From the NCBI RefSeq assembly GCF_021044935.1, contig NZ_JAJNMP010000001.1, positions 868,001 through 932,000 on the forward strand: a stretch of DNA of 64,000 nt. Reading direction: 5' to 3'. Source of the stretch: Agromyces cavernae. GTDB taxonomy: Bacteria > Actinomycetota > Actinomycetes > Actinomycetales > Microbacteriaceae. A model generated the notes under the pieces. It made no database searches, was not told where the DNA came from, and saw nothing but the letters and a program-made list of their open reading frames with translations. Positions 1-8,609 of this stretch are shown piece after piece; within the stretch, counting starts at the first letter, position 1, and each line of letters opens with the position of its first letter. The position numbers and the translations under genes were made by a program.

Positions 1-50
1 GTCGCGATTCGGCTGGCGCTCCCTCCACAGCAGGCTCACATCGCCGCCCC

Positions 51-56
51 TAGGAT
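51..56 (+). promoter_or_regulatory. -10 hexamer, leaderless start
   Basis: TAGGAT lies 7 nt before the ATG at 64. That spacing puts the transcription start at or next to the start codon. The only purine-rich stretch abuts the ATG, too close for a Shine-Dalgarno site. The same arrangement precedes the paralogue at 3573. Confidence 0.5.
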
Positions 57-63
57 CGAAGGC

Positions 64-1413
64 ATGGCAGGGTTCTGGGGCAAGCGCAAGCGCGATCAGC
101 AGGAACTTCAGGCCCAGGACGCCGACCTGGCGAAGCGGGCTGGAGCGGCCCTGGTCGCCGCCGACGAGCGCATCCGGGTCACGACCGACGAGCTCGCCTT
201 CGCAGAGGCCGAGCTGGGCTCCGACTCGACCAGGGCGTTGAGCGAGGCGCTCGCCGCGGTGCGCAATCACCTGGGCGAGGCGTTCCGATTGAACCAGCTC
301 AATCACGATCACATCCCCGATACGGCAGAGGAGCTGCGGGCGCGCAACGCGCGCATCGTGCAGCTGTGCGATTGGGCCGAAGACGTGCTCGACGAGCACA
401 CCTCCGCCCTCGCGGACCGGATCGCCCGGGCGCGGCGTGCTCCCCAGATCATCGCCGGCGTGCGGGGAGACACCGAGCTCCTTCGCGAGCGCATCCCGCA
501 CGCCCGCGACACCGTCGAACGGCTCGCGGTGCGCTACGCGCCCGAGGCGCTCGCGCAGGTGGAGAGGAATCCCGCAGAGGCGGAGCAGCTGCTCGGATTC
601 GCCGAGCACAGCGCGGGTGTGGCCGAGCGGCGTCGTGAGGCCGGGCAGCGCGAGCAGGCCAACCTCGCGCTCGAGGCATCCACCGAATCGGTGCGCCGGG
701 CGGCGACCCTCCTCGACGCGGTGGAGACCTTCGAGGTCGAGTCGCTACGCGCCGAGTCCACGCTGGCGGCGATCGTCGAGGACTCCCGTGGCGACCTCGT
801 CGTCGCGCTCAAGGAGCCGCACTCGCCGGGAGTCGAGAAAGCGATCGCCGAGCTGCAGGTTGCTCTCGCCTCGCTCCCTGCGGCCGGCGTCAACACCGAC
901 CCGTTCGCGCAACTGGACCGGTTGCGCGAGGCGAACTCGGGGCTGGATGCCGCGATCGCGGCAGCCCGTGAGCGCGCGGCGCGCCCGATTCCGCCGCTCG
1001 AGCACGTGCACCATGCCATCGACGATGCCGACCGCCAGCTGGCCGTCGCACGCGACGTCATCGCCGGCCACCGCGGATGGATCGGCGCCGACGCCCGCAC
1101 GCGGCTGGCCGAATCCGAGCGCATCCGCATCGATCTCGATCACTTCCTCGGCGGGTCCGCGGCGTCGGTCACCGCGATCGACGAGGACCACCGAGAGCAG
1201 GCGATGGCGATGGCCCGGCGTGTCGCCTACCTCGCGGCTGAAGCCCTGAACCTCGCACGGCGCGACATCGACTCGTCGCGGCCGCAGGATCCCGGGCAGT
1301 GGGGCGGCCCAGGCTGGGGCGGCGGTGGGCGCCGCGGCGGCGGCTCCGACATGATGGGCGGCATCCTCGGCGGCCTCGTGATCGGCAGCATCCTCGACGG
1401 CATCTTCGACTGA
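64..1413 (+). CDS. coiled-coil protein resembling the C-terminal part of actinobacterial TPM-domain proteins
   Basis: 449 aa, soluble and rich in Ala, Glu and Arg. From about residue 20 to 400 it is predicted helical and coiled coil. It reads like the long cytoplasmic C-terminal part of actinobacterial TPM (YgcG-like) proteins, but the N-terminal TPM domain, signal peptide and membrane anchor are all absent. The tail (about residues 410-449) is Gly-rich, then hydrophobic (GGILGGLVIGSILDGIFD), as in TPM proteins that end in a glycine-rich membrane-proximal segment. A paralogue lies at 3573-4820 and the two share start context and most of their length. The function is unknown; the TPM link is from memory of the family. 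A divergent helical scaffold protein is the alternative. Confidence 0.6.
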   Translation: MAGFWGKRKRDQQELQAQDADLAKRAGAALVAADERIRVTTDELAFAEAELGSDSTRALSEALAAVRNHLGEAFRLNQLNHDHIPDTAEELRARNARIVQLCDWAEDVLDEHTSALADRIARARRAPQIIAGVRGDTELLRERIPHARDTVERLAVRYAPEALAQVERNPAEAEQLLGFAEHSAGVAERRREAGQREQANLALEASTESVRRAATLLDAVETFEVESLRAESTLAAIVEDSRGDLVVALKEPHSPGVEKAIAELQVALASLPAAGVNTDPFAQLDRLREANSGLDAAIAAARERAARPIPPLEHVHHAIDDADRQLAVARDVIAGHRGWIGADARTRLAESERIRIDLDHFLGGSAASVTAIDEDHREQAMAMARRVAYLAAEALNLARRDIDSSRPQDPGQWGGPGWGGGGRRGGGSDMMGGILGGLVIGSILDGIFD

Positions 1414-1420
1414 GCAACGG

Positions 1421-2845
1421 TCATCCCGCGAGCTCGCGGTCGGGCCAGATCGCGATGTCGACCTTGTTGCCCGCGGGGTCGGCGAGCGTCCACCACTCCG
1501 GCACGTTCGAGTCGGCGATGCGCCCGCCGGCCGCGAGTGCGGCCTCGACGCGTGCCCGGCCGACGGCGCGGGGCACCGAGACGTCGATGTGGAACGCGTG
1601 CCGCAGCGGCTTCTCGGCGGGGAGCTCCTGGAACCACAGGCTCATCCCGCGGGCCTGCAGGTCGACGAGGTCCTCTGGGCCGTGCTCGGCGTACCCGAAC
1701 AGTTCGCGCCAGAAGGGGCGCACGTCGTCGTCGGGCTTCGAGGCGATCGCCATCTGCACCGTCTGCACCTGCGTCGGGTCGGATTCGGCGCCGAACTCGT
1801 GCGCGGTCGCCGAGATGCGTCGCGCGAGGTCGAGGTCGGCATCGACGAGCTCGGTGACGTCACGGGCGAGCCGCACCGCGAGGCCGTCGGCGCGGAGGTC
1901 GACATGCAGTCGATCGGCCCCGCCGAGCTCGGCGAGATGAGCGGCGAGCGCGGTGCCGCTCGCGAGCGACGCGGTGCGGAACCACGCCGTCGGCCCCCAG
2001 AAGAGCACCGGCCAGTCGACGAGATCGGATGCCTCGCGGAACGCCATGAACATGGCCTCGCCTCGCTCGAGCTCAGCATGTCCGGCGACGACGGCAGGAG
2101 GTCCCGCGGGATGTGCCGGCGGCGCAGGCCGGCCGAACGCGAGGTCGCCGGCGTCGACGCCCTCGGAGCCGAGCCGCAGCGCCTCGTCCTCGGGCAGCGG
2201 CAGGTCGGGCCAGGCGACGAGGTCGACCTTGTTGCCCGCGGCATCCGCGCACGTCCAGTACCGCACGGCGGCGGCGTCGGAGGCGACGCGCCCACCGGCG
2301 GCGATCGCCGCGTCGAGTCGTCGACCCGCGACCTCACGAGGCACCGCGAGGTCGAGGTGCATCGCATGCCGCAACGGCTTCTCGGGATCGAGCTCTTGGA
2401 ACCACACCGACGGCCCGCGCCCACGCGGGTCGAGGAGGTCGTCGCCCACGTGATCGACGTAGCCGAGCACCGCCCGCCAGAACGGCAGCACCTCGTCGAT
2501 CGGCAGCTGCGTCGCGATCGCGATCTGCACGTCTTGGGTGAGGTCGGGGCGCGGCGCGAGCCCGTGCTCGCGGGCGACGGCGGAGACCGCTCGGGCTCGA
2601 TCGGCGACGCCGTCGTCGGTGAAGTCCAGGATGTCGTCATGCAGGCGCACGGTCACGCCACTGGGCCGCACGTCGATGAGCGGTGGATGCTGCGCGAGCT
2701 CGTCGAGCTCGGCGACGGCGACGGCGAACGCAACGCCGGAATGCACCGAGTCGACGGTGAAATGCGCGATCGGCCCGCAGTACAGCATCCGCCAGTCGTC
2801 GACGCCGGTCGCGGCATGGAATGCCAACCGATGCTCCGCGCCCAT
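1421..2845 (-). CDS. tandem-duplicated PCD-like/VOC fusion protein
   Basis: 474 aa made of two repeats of about 220 aa. Each repeat begins with a segment like pterin-4a-carbinolamine dehydratase (first copy: HPPLIDVRPSGVTVRL, then a run like the 'T..D..lA' helix) and continues into a VOC/glyoxalase-like half (PFWRAVLGY...WFQEL..EKPLRHAMHLD...D.AGNKVDL). The second repeat (about 245-474) repeats every landmark: PFWRELFGY, WFQELPAEKPLRHAFHID, DPAGNKVDIAIWPD. No reaction can be assigned; such fusions are generally annotated only as VOC-family proteins. The start at 2845 follows GGGAAGGGAG. It converges with the previous gene with 7 bp between stops. The fold assignment is moderately secure and the substrate unknown. 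Confidence 0.72.
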   Translation of the reverse strand: MGAEHRLAFHAATGVDDWRMLYCGPIAHFTVDSVHSGVAFAVAVAELDELAQHPPLIDVRPSGVTVRLHDDILDFTDDGVADRARAVSAVAREHGLAPRPDLTQDVQIAIATQLPIDEVLPFWRAVLGYVDHVGDDLLDPRGRGPSVWFQELDPEKPLRHAMHLDLAVPREVAGRRLDAAIAAGGRVASDAAAVRYWTCADAAGNKVDLVAWPDLPLPEDEALRLGSEGVDAGDLAFGRPAPPAHPAGPPAVVAGHAELERGEAMFMAFREASDLVDWPVLFWGPTAWFRTASLASGTALAAHLAELGGADRLHVDLRADGLAVRLARDVTELVDADLDLARRISATAHEFGAESDPTQVQTVQMAIASKPDDDVRPFWRELFGYAEHGPEDLVDLQARGMSLWFQELPAEKPLRHAFHIDVSVPRAVGRARVEAALAAGGRIADSNVPEWWTLADPAGNKVDIAIWPDRELAG

Positions 2846-3057
2846 GGGAGCTCCCTTCCCGACGCGACGACGATAGCGAAGCGCCGCGCGGCGCGGAAGC
2901 CCGCGGCGGCACTGATTGCCAGGTCGCGGGCCGCACGCAGGTGCGGCGCGCTTCGACGCGTCGGCACGGCCGCGGGAGTACGCTCACGCGCAGCGACATG
3001 CCGCACGGCGAGTGCGGCGCAGCGATCGGCGGCCTCGGTCGCGGCGAGGAGGCGGAG

Positions 3058-3489
3058 ATGGTTCCCGAGATCAACTACTGGGCGGTACTGCTGGCGACGG
3101 CGTCGAGCATGCTGGTCGGATCGGTCTGGTACGCGCGTGGCGTGTTCGGCACCCGGTGGGCGAAGCTCGCGAACGTCGACCTCGATCGACCGGGTGCGAG
3201 CGCGGTGATGCCCATCGTCGTGACGGTGCTCGTGAGCTTCGTCACGGCGTGGGTGCTCGCGGGCGCTTCGACGATCGCGTGGCACTTCTACGGCGGCGGC
3301 TACCTGCTGGCGGCGGTATTCACGGCGGTGATCCTCTGGGCGGGGCTCACCGCGGCGCGGTTCATCACCCACGACGCCTTCGAGGGCCGCCCGTCGTCGC
3401 TCACCGTGCTCAACATCGCGCACGAGCTCGTGACGCTTCTCGTCATGGGCGTCATCATCGGCGTCTGGCCTCCGGCGGGCACCGTCTGA
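3058..3489 (+). CDS. DUF1761 family membrane protein
   Basis: 143 aa, an integral membrane protein with four predicted helices: about residues 5-25, 45-65, 72-92 and 112-135. The opening INYWAVLLATASSMLVGSVWY and the buried FxTRW region match the DUF1761 family, whose function is unknown. The ATG at 3058 is chosen because it follows a clear AGGAGGCGG site and gives the family's usual length; upstream codons in frame lack the family's sequence. It is read away from the VOC-like gene, and the next gene begins 83 bp downstream, so it may be a single-gene unit. Confidence 0.75.
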   Translation: MVPEINYWAVLLATASSMLVGSVWYARGVFGTRWAKLANVDLDRPGASAVMPIVVTVLVSFVTAWVLAGASTIAWHFYGGGYLLAAVFTAVILWAGLTAARFITHDAFEGRPSSLTVLNIAHELVTLLVMGVIIGVWPPAGTV

Positions 3490-3559
3490 GACCCAGCGCG
3501 GCTGGGCTCGGTGGCGTGGGTAACACGATCGCGCCGTAGCGGGCTCCGAGCGGCGACCG

Positions 3560-3565
3560 TAGGAT
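3560..3565 (+). promoter_or_regulatory. -10 hexamer, leaderless start
   Basis: TAGGAT sits 7 nt before the ATG at 3573, exactly as in the paralogous gene at 64. The flanking bases (GTAGGATCGNGGGCATGGC) are also nearly shared, so the promoter was duplicated with the gene. Confidence 0.5.
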
Positions 3566-3572
3566 CGGGGGC

Positions 3573-4820
3573 ATGGCCGGGTTCCGGGTCAGGCGCCGAC
3601 GCGGCGCGCACGAACTCGAGGTCCACGACGCCGACTCGGCGAAGCGGGCCGGGGCGGCCCTGTTCGCCGCCGACGAGCGCATTCGTGTCACTGCCGACGA
3701 ACTCGGGTACGCCGAGGCGGAGCTGGGAACCGACGCGACCACGCAGCTCGGCGAGGCGCTCGTCGCCGCGCGCAGGCACCTGGGCGACGCGTTCCGGTTG
3801 AACCGGCTCAATCATGATGCGACCTCGGGCTCCGCCGACGAGGTGCGGGCGCGCACCGCGCGCATCGTTCAGCTGTGCGCGACGATCGAGGACGTGCTCG
3901 ATGAGCAGACCGCGGCCCTCGCCGAGCGGATGACGCGGGCGCGACGTGCCCCCGAGATCATCGCCGGTCTGCAAGCCGCCACCGTGCGGCTGCGCGAGCG
4001 CATCCCGGATGCCGGCGAGACCATCGAGCGGCTCGGCGCCCGCTATGCGCCGGAGGCCCTCGCCGAGGTGGAGACGATTCCGGCGGAGGCCGAGCAGCTG
4101 CTCGGGTTCGCCGAGCACAGCCTCGGCGTGGCCGAACGGTGGCGTGGGGCCGGACAGCGCGATCACGCGAGTGTCGCGCTCGAGGCATCCGTTGCATCGG
4201 TGCGTCGAGCGGCGACGATGCTCGACGCGGTGGAGACCTTCGAGGTCGAGGCGTTGCGTGCCGAGGCCACGCTGGCGGCGATCGTCGAGGAGTCTCGTCG
4301 GCACCTCGCCGTGGCGCTCGAGGCGCCCAGCTCCCGCGGCGTCGCGAGCGCGATCGACGAGATGCAGGCGGCCCTCGCGATCCTCCCGCCGGCCGGTGTC
4401 AACACCGACCCGTTCGCGCACCTGAGCCGAATGCGCAAGGCGCACGCGGCGCTGGAATCCGCCATGGCGGCGCGGCGCGAGCGGGCGATCCGTCCGGCTC
4501 CGCCGGTGGGCCACGTGCACCACGCGATCGAGGCCGCAGACCGAAAGCTCGAGGTCGCCCGCGACACCATCGCCAGCCATCCGGGCTGGATCGGCGCCGA
4601 GGCGATGACGCTGCTGGCCGAGTCCGAGCGCATCCGGATCGACCTCGGTCACCACCTCGGCAGCCCCGCGGTGACGGTCGCGGTGACTGACCTGGATCAC
4701 CAAGCGCAGGTGGTCGCCATGGCCCAGCGTGCCGCATTCCTCGCGAGCGAAGCCCTGTTTCTGGCGCGGCGCGACATCGACGCGTCTCGACAGGGGCGTC
4801 TCGCGCCCAGGTTGGGGTGA
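3573..4820 (+). CDS. coiled-coil protein, paralogue of the gene at 64
   Basis: 415 aa, collinear with the 449-aa protein at 64: shared blocks include DADSAKRAGAALFAADERIRVT, TARIVQLCATIEDVLDEQ, RRAPEIIAGL and TLLAESERIRIDLGHHLG. It lacks the Gly-rich hydrophobic tail of its sister and ends at RQGRLAPRLG, so it may be fully soluble where the sister could touch the membrane. No TPM domain is present. Its stop at 4818-4820 lies 10 bp before the glutamine-synthetase-like gene, and co-transcription with that gene is likely. The function is unknown. Confidence 0.6.
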   Translation: MAGFRVRRRRGAHELEVHDADSAKRAGAALFAADERIRVTADELGYAEAELGTDATTQLGEALVAARRHLGDAFRLNRLNHDATSGSADEVRARTARIVQLCATIEDVLDEQTAALAERMTRARRAPEIIAGLQAATVRLRERIPDAGETIERLGARYAPEALAEVETIPAEAEQLLGFAEHSLGVAERWRGAGQRDHASVALEASVASVRRAATMLDAVETFEVEALRAEATLAAIVEESRRHLAVALEAPSSRGVASAIDEMQAALAILPPAGVNTDPFAHLSRMRKAHAALESAMAARRERAIRPAPPVGHVHHAIEAADRKLEVARDTIASHPGWIGAEAMTLLAESERIRIDLGHHLGSPAVTVAVTDLDHQAQVVAMAQRAAFLASEALFLARRDIDASRQGRLAPRLG

Positions 4821-4830
4821 GGACGTTCGG

Positions 4831-6201
4831 ATGGATCGTCCCGGGGGGTTCGACGACATCCGCGCGCTGCTCGTCTCGCACATCGACAACGCCGGCATCT
4901 CGCGAGGGAAGGTGCTGCCGCACCGGCGGCTGCTCTCGGCGAGCACGCACGGTGTGACGATCTCGAACAGCGCCGGATTCCTGTTCTCGGTCGACGACCA
5001 CCTCAACGCGACGGCTGCCCTCGACCCCGTCGTGGGCGACCTGCGCGGCATCGCCGACCTCTCGTCGACCGCGATGCTCGACGCCGAGTCGGGGCTCGCG
5101 TGGGCGCCCGCCGACCTGTACGCGCTCGACGGCATGGTGCACCCCACGTGCACCCGTTCGGCGTTGCGTCGAGTGGTCGACGACGCGCTCGCCGAGCGTC
5201 TCGAGTTCACGGTCGGGATCGAGCTCGAGTGCACGGTGTTCCGCGACGCGCCGCACGTGAGCGATCCGGCATCGCTCGAGCCCGCGACATCCGGGCCCGC
5301 GTACTCGACCCGCGCACTGCTCGAAGTCGAGGCGTTCGCGATGGCCGCGCTTGACGCGCTCGAGTCGGCGGGCGTGACGGTCGAGCAGATGCACCCCGAG
5401 TTCGGCGCCGGCCAGCTCGAGTTCGCCTTCGCGCCGCGCGACCCGGTGCGAGCGGTCGACGACTTCGCGCTCGCGCGCATCGTGCTCATCAGGGTTGCGC
5501 GGGCACACGGCGTGCGGGTCTCGTTCGCTCCGGTTCCGATCGTGGGCGGGTCGACGAACGGATGCCACGTGCACGTGTCTGCGGTGCGCGACGGGCGCAA
5601 CGTGTTCGCCGAAGCGGAGCCATCGGGCGCGGAACCATCGGGTCAGCACGGGCTGGCGCACGACGGCGACCGCATGATCGCGGGCATCCTCAACCGGCTC
5701 GACGAGGGCGTCGCGCTGCTGGGCGGCAGCGTGCTCTCGTTCACCCGGTTGCGCCCGCACGCATGGGCGGGCTCCGATATCTGCTGGGGGCCGGCGAACC
5801 GCGAGGCGGCCATCCGGTTCGTGGGTGGCCAGGCCGGCCACGGTACCGAGCAGGCCAACATCGAGGTCAAGCCGGTGGATGGGGCGGCGAATCCGTATCT
5901 CGCCGTGGCCGCGATCCTCGCGGCGGCCCTCGACGGGGTCGCCCGCGACCTGACGTCGCCGGAACCCGTGCACGTCGACCCGAGCACCCTGACGGACGAG
6001 CAACGCGAGGCCGCCGGCATCCGTTCCCTGCCTACTGACCTCGGCTCGGCGCTGCACCGCCTCGAGTCGAGCGGGTTCTACCGCGGCGTGTTCGGCGACG
6101 TGCTGCTCGATGCCTACCTCGCGACTCGGCGGCACGAGTGGGAGGCGTACGGCGAGATGCCGCCCGAGGCGGTCGCCGACATCGTGCGCTGGCGGTACTG
6201 A
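4831..6201 (+). CDS. glutamine synthetase family protein (FluG C-terminal / gamma-glutamyl ligase type)
   Basis: 456 aa. It has the glutamine-synthetase fold landmarks: an N-terminal beta-grasp part, then GIELECTVF (metal-binding Glu), MHPEFGAGQLEF, NGCHVHVS (metal-binding His), RLRPHAWAG, NREAAIR and IEVKPVDGAANPYLA. Proteins of this branch ligate glutamate to amines such as polyamines or ethanolamine, or are of unknown substrate. GlnA-type regulatory adenylylation sequence was not recognised. The ATG at 4831 follows GGGGTGAGGA, which overlaps the upstream stop. The gene converges on an amidohydrolase 4 bp away that resembles the N-terminal half of fungal FluG, so the pair probably acts in one amine or gamma-glutamyl pathway; that is inference. 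Confidence 0.82.
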   Translation: MDRPGGFDDIRALLVSHIDNAGISRGKVLPHRRLLSASTHGVTISNSAGFLFSVDDHLNATAALDPVVGDLRGIADLSSTAMLDAESGLAWAPADLYALDGMVHPTCTRSALRRVVDDALAERLEFTVGIELECTVFRDAPHVSDPASLEPATSGPAYSTRALLEVEAFAMAALDALESAGVTVEQMHPEFGAGQLEFAFAPRDPVRAVDDFALARIVLIRVARAHGVRVSFAPVPIVGGSTNGCHVHVSAVRDGRNVFAEAEPSGAEPSGQHGLAHDGDRMIAGILNRLDEGVALLGGSVLSFTRLRPHAWAGSDICWGPANREAAIRFVGGQAGHGTEQANIEVKPVDGAANPYLAVAAILAAALDGVARDLTSPEPVHVDPSTLTDEQREAAGIRSLPTDLGSALHRLESSGFYRGVFGDVLLDAYLATRRHEWEAYGEMPPEAVADIVRWRY

Positions 6202-6205
6202 GCGC

Positions 6206-7426
6206 TCAGCGCTCGATGAACGTGTGACCGTAGAGCGCTTCGGCGTTGCGCCAGGCGATGAGCTCGGCGACACGGATCGCCTCGTCGACCGGCCAGCCGC
6301 GATCGGCGACGTAGGCCGCCAGCACACCTGCCGTGGCGTCGCGCCACGTGCGTGCGCCGAGCAGCACACGCTCGGGCACCCCCCACGCGTCGGTCGAGAA
6401 CAGCACCTTCGAGAACGGTGCGAGGTCGAGGGTCTCGCGCACGAGGGTGTCGGCGTTCGCGCCGACCTGGGCGAGCGCGAGCCCCGCGTCGAGGTACACG
6501 TGCGGGTAGAGGTGCGCGAGCATGCCGGCCTCGCGCACGTACGGGTAGCAGTGCAGCAGCGCGAGCCGTCCGCCGGTGTGCTGCGTGGCGGCGATGAACG
6601 GCTGCAGCAGGAATGGGTCGGCACGATCGAGCCGCAGGTCGGGGTCGCCGAAGCCGACGTGCATCTGCAGCACGGCTCCGCGCTCCATCGCCCACCACGC
6701 GAGATGGGCGATGATCACGCGGTCGGTGAGGCGAGCGGATGCCCCGGGGTCGCCGGCTCCCCGGCCCGCCGCCGTCGCCGTACCTGGGCTGGCGCTCGCC
6801 GCGAACCAGGCCGTCGCCGCATCCGTCAGCTCGGAGGTCGTGGGCTTCGTGGCAGGCAGCGCGAGCCCGCCCCGGTAGGCGGCGATGGTCTTGAACCCGA
6901 CCGCGCTCGCCGCGGCGTGCTCGAGCGCGGTCGAGAGGCGCTCGATGAAGTCCATGCCCGATACGGCATGCGTCATGACCGACTCGGCGAGCGCCTCGAG
7001 CCGCACGATGCGATGCGTGCGCGCGCCGGCGCCCGCGCCGGCGACCCGCTCGAACTCGGCGTCGGGCATCAGGCGCTCGGGTGCGTGTCCGTCGTCGATG
7101 AGGTAGGTGCGGATGCCCGAGGCCTGAAGGAGCCTGCGGGTGGCCTCGTCGAACCCGAGCCGCTCGCGGGCGGCCAGGTATTCGGCGCCATCCGCGAACG
7201 CCGCAAGGCCCAGCGCCGGGGCGCAGTGACGGCGGAGCGCGAAGCCGAGCTGGCTGTCGAACACGGCGGCGCGGTCGGTAGCGTGCTCGGCCTGCGTGAG
7301 CGCGTCGAGCAGGTCGCCCTCGGTGAGCGGTGGGCGCAGCAGGCTGTGCGCGTGATGGTCGACGAGCGGCATCGCGTCGATGGCATGGGCGAGCTCGGCG
7401 TGCGCTGGTTCGGCGTGCGCGGTCAT
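6206..7426 (-). CDS. amidohydrolase family protein (FluG N-terminal type)
   Basis: 406 aa TIM-barrel amidohydrolase. The N-terminal metal site is VDHHAH (about residues 22-27). Later landmarks are LLHCYPYVREAG, a DAGLALAQVGANAD block and FSTDAWGVPERVL with the catalytic Asp. This is the arrangement of the N-terminal half of fungal FluG and related bacterial proteins. The ATG at 7426 is used because the longer frame upstream lacks family sequence. It is convergent with the glutamine-synthetase-like gene, the counterpart of FluG's other half. A possible role is hydrolysis of a gamma-glutamyl product; the substrate is not known. Confidence 0.8.
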   Translation of the reverse strand: MTAHAEPAHAELAHAIDAMPLVDHHAHSLLRPPLTEGDLLDALTQAEHATDRAAVFDSQLGFALRRHCAPALGLAAFADGAEYLAARERLGFDEATRRLLQASGIRTYLIDDGHAPERLMPDAEFERVAGAGAGARTHRIVRLEALAESVMTHAVSGMDFIERLSTALEHAAASAVGFKTIAAYRGGLALPATKPTTSELTDAATAWFAASASPGTATAAGRGAGDPGASARLTDRVIIAHLAWWAMERGAVLQMHVGFGDPDLRLDRADPFLLQPFIAATQHTGGRLALLHCYPYVREAGMLAHLYPHVYLDAGLALAQVGANADTLVRETLDLAPFSKVLFSTDAWGVPERVLLGARTWRDATAGVLAAYVADRGWPVDEAIRVAELIAWRNAEALYGHTFIER

Positions 7427-7513
7427 GCGGCGATTCTCTCGTGCGTCGGCGCGATCGACGAGGGTCGGATTGGATGTCCGGTGGATGCGATCCCTCGCAT
7501 CGGCGTCGGCCGC

Positions 7514-7519
7514 TACCAT
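7514..7519 (+). promoter_or_regulatory. -10 hexamer, leaderless start
   Basis: TACCAT lies 6 nt before the GTG at 7526, and no Shine-Dalgarno sequence lies between. This supports GTG 7526 as the real start of the DUF429 gene. Confidence 0.45.
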
Positions 7520-7525
7520 TCGAGC

Positions 7526-8269
7526 GTGCGCACCGCCGGAGTTGATCTCGCCGCAGACACGAAGAAGACGGCCGTCGCCGTCATTCGGTGGGAGCTGGGG
7601 CGAGCCACCGTCGAGCGGGTCGAGCTCGGGGCATCCGACGCGCTCATCGTGGACGTCGCAGCGAACGTCGACGTTATCGGCATCGACTGCGCGTTCGGGT
7701 GGCCCGACGACTTCGTGGAGTTCGTGAGCCGCCACGCGCAGGGCGCCCGAGTCGACCTGTCACGCGACAACGGGATGGACTGGCGCCGGCGCCTCGCATA
7801 CCGCGAGACCGACCGGTTTGTGCTGCGTCGCACGGGCCGCAGCCCGTTGAGCGTCGCAACCGATCGGTTGGGCCTCACCGCCATGCACTGCGCGGCATTG
7901 CTCGACGCGTTGGCCGGGCGGATCGGCCCGATCTCGCGGAGTGGCTCTGGTCGCGTGGTCGAGGTCTACCCGGGTGCCGCGTTGCGCCTCTGGGCGCTGA
8001 GCCGGCCGAGGTACAAGATCGACGCGGAAGTGCGGGCACGCCTGGTCGCAGACTTCGAGGACCTCGTGCCGTGGCTCGATATCGGGTCGTTCGGGCTTGC
8101 GATGATCCAGTCGGATGACGCGTTCGATGCGGTCTTCGCCGCGTTGGTCGCTCGCGCGCACGCGATCGAGGGGACGTTTCCAGTGCCGCCGGCAGTTCGC
8201 GAGCAGGCTGACCGCGAAGGATGGATCGCGCTTCCGTCGGTCGCGCTCGAAGCGCTTGTTGACCGCTGA
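7526..8269 (+). CDS. DUF429 family protein (predicted RNase H-like nuclease)
   Basis: 247 aa. The protein opens with TAGVDLAADTKKTAVAVI, an RNase H-fold first strand with Asp, followed by VIGIDCAFGWP and RRTGRSPLSVATDRLG, then VVEVYPGAALRLW and QSDDAFDAVFAALVAR with acidic residues near the end of the fold. These are marks of DUF429, whose members are predicted nucleases of unknown role. The GTG at 7526 is the first start in frame that precedes the conserved first strand, and a -10 element stands 6 nt upstream. It is the last ordinary gene before the defence island. Confidence 0.78.
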   Translation: MRTAGVDLAADTKKTAVAVIRWELGRATVERVELGASDALIVDVAANVDVIGIDCAFGWPDDFVEFVSRHAQGARVDLSRDNGMDWRRRLAYRETDRFVLRRTGRSPLSVATDRLGLTAMHCAALLDALAGRIGPISRSGSGRVVEVYPGAALRLWALSRPRYKIDAEVRARLVADFEDLVPWLDIGSFGLAMIQSDDAFDAVFAALVARAHAIEGTFPVPPAVREQADREGWIALPSVALEALVDR

Positions 8270-8609
8270 TCACGATCGTCGGCACGGTGTGCCGCTGCGG
8301 CGCGTTGGTGAAAGTCATGCTCGGCTTCGAACGGGTGATCGTGCCGATGACCTAGCTCGAGCTGCAGACCCGCGAGGACGACGTCGAGGCGCAGCCGTAG
8401 CGGGTCCTTCCCGTGCCCCGGAGTGGTGCTTGCGATGATCGTAAGCACATGTCCCCCCTTCTCGTTCGCAGGAGACAGCCCGTCGAACCGCAATCGATGG
8501 CGGCTAGCTGCCGCGGCGACGGGATGCCCAAGATCGTTGGACGGTCCGAGCCCGCCACACGCCGGCGATGATTCGAGAACTGTCGGGGGTGGTCCGTACG
8601 CTTCAATAC
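8270..8609 (+). other. 340-bp intergenic segment at the island's left edge
   Basis: I find no supported gene here. Plus-strand translation gives short fragments broken by stops (around 8353 and 8398). There is no tRNA or inverted-repeat boundary that would mark an integration site. Base composition falls from the flanking level towards that of the island. Near the right end lies the promoter of the methyltransferase gene. Confidence 0.5.
8597..8602 (+). promoter_or_regulatory. -10 hexamer of the methyltransferase gene, leaderless start
   Basis: TACGCT lies 7 nt before the ATG at 8610. This favours 8610 over the in-frame ATG at 8568 as the translation start. Confidence 0.45.

Noticed and set aside
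3300-5600. 766-residue minus-strand reading frame opposite the coiled-coil and glutamine-synthetase-like genes
   Set aside because: It lies entirely across two well-supported plus-strand genes, has no family resemblance, and such long shadow frames are expected at this GC content.
7966-8493. Minus-strand 175-residue frame at the left edge of the island
   Set aside because: It overlaps the end of the DUF429 gene antisense and shows no family features; the spacer has stops in other frames.
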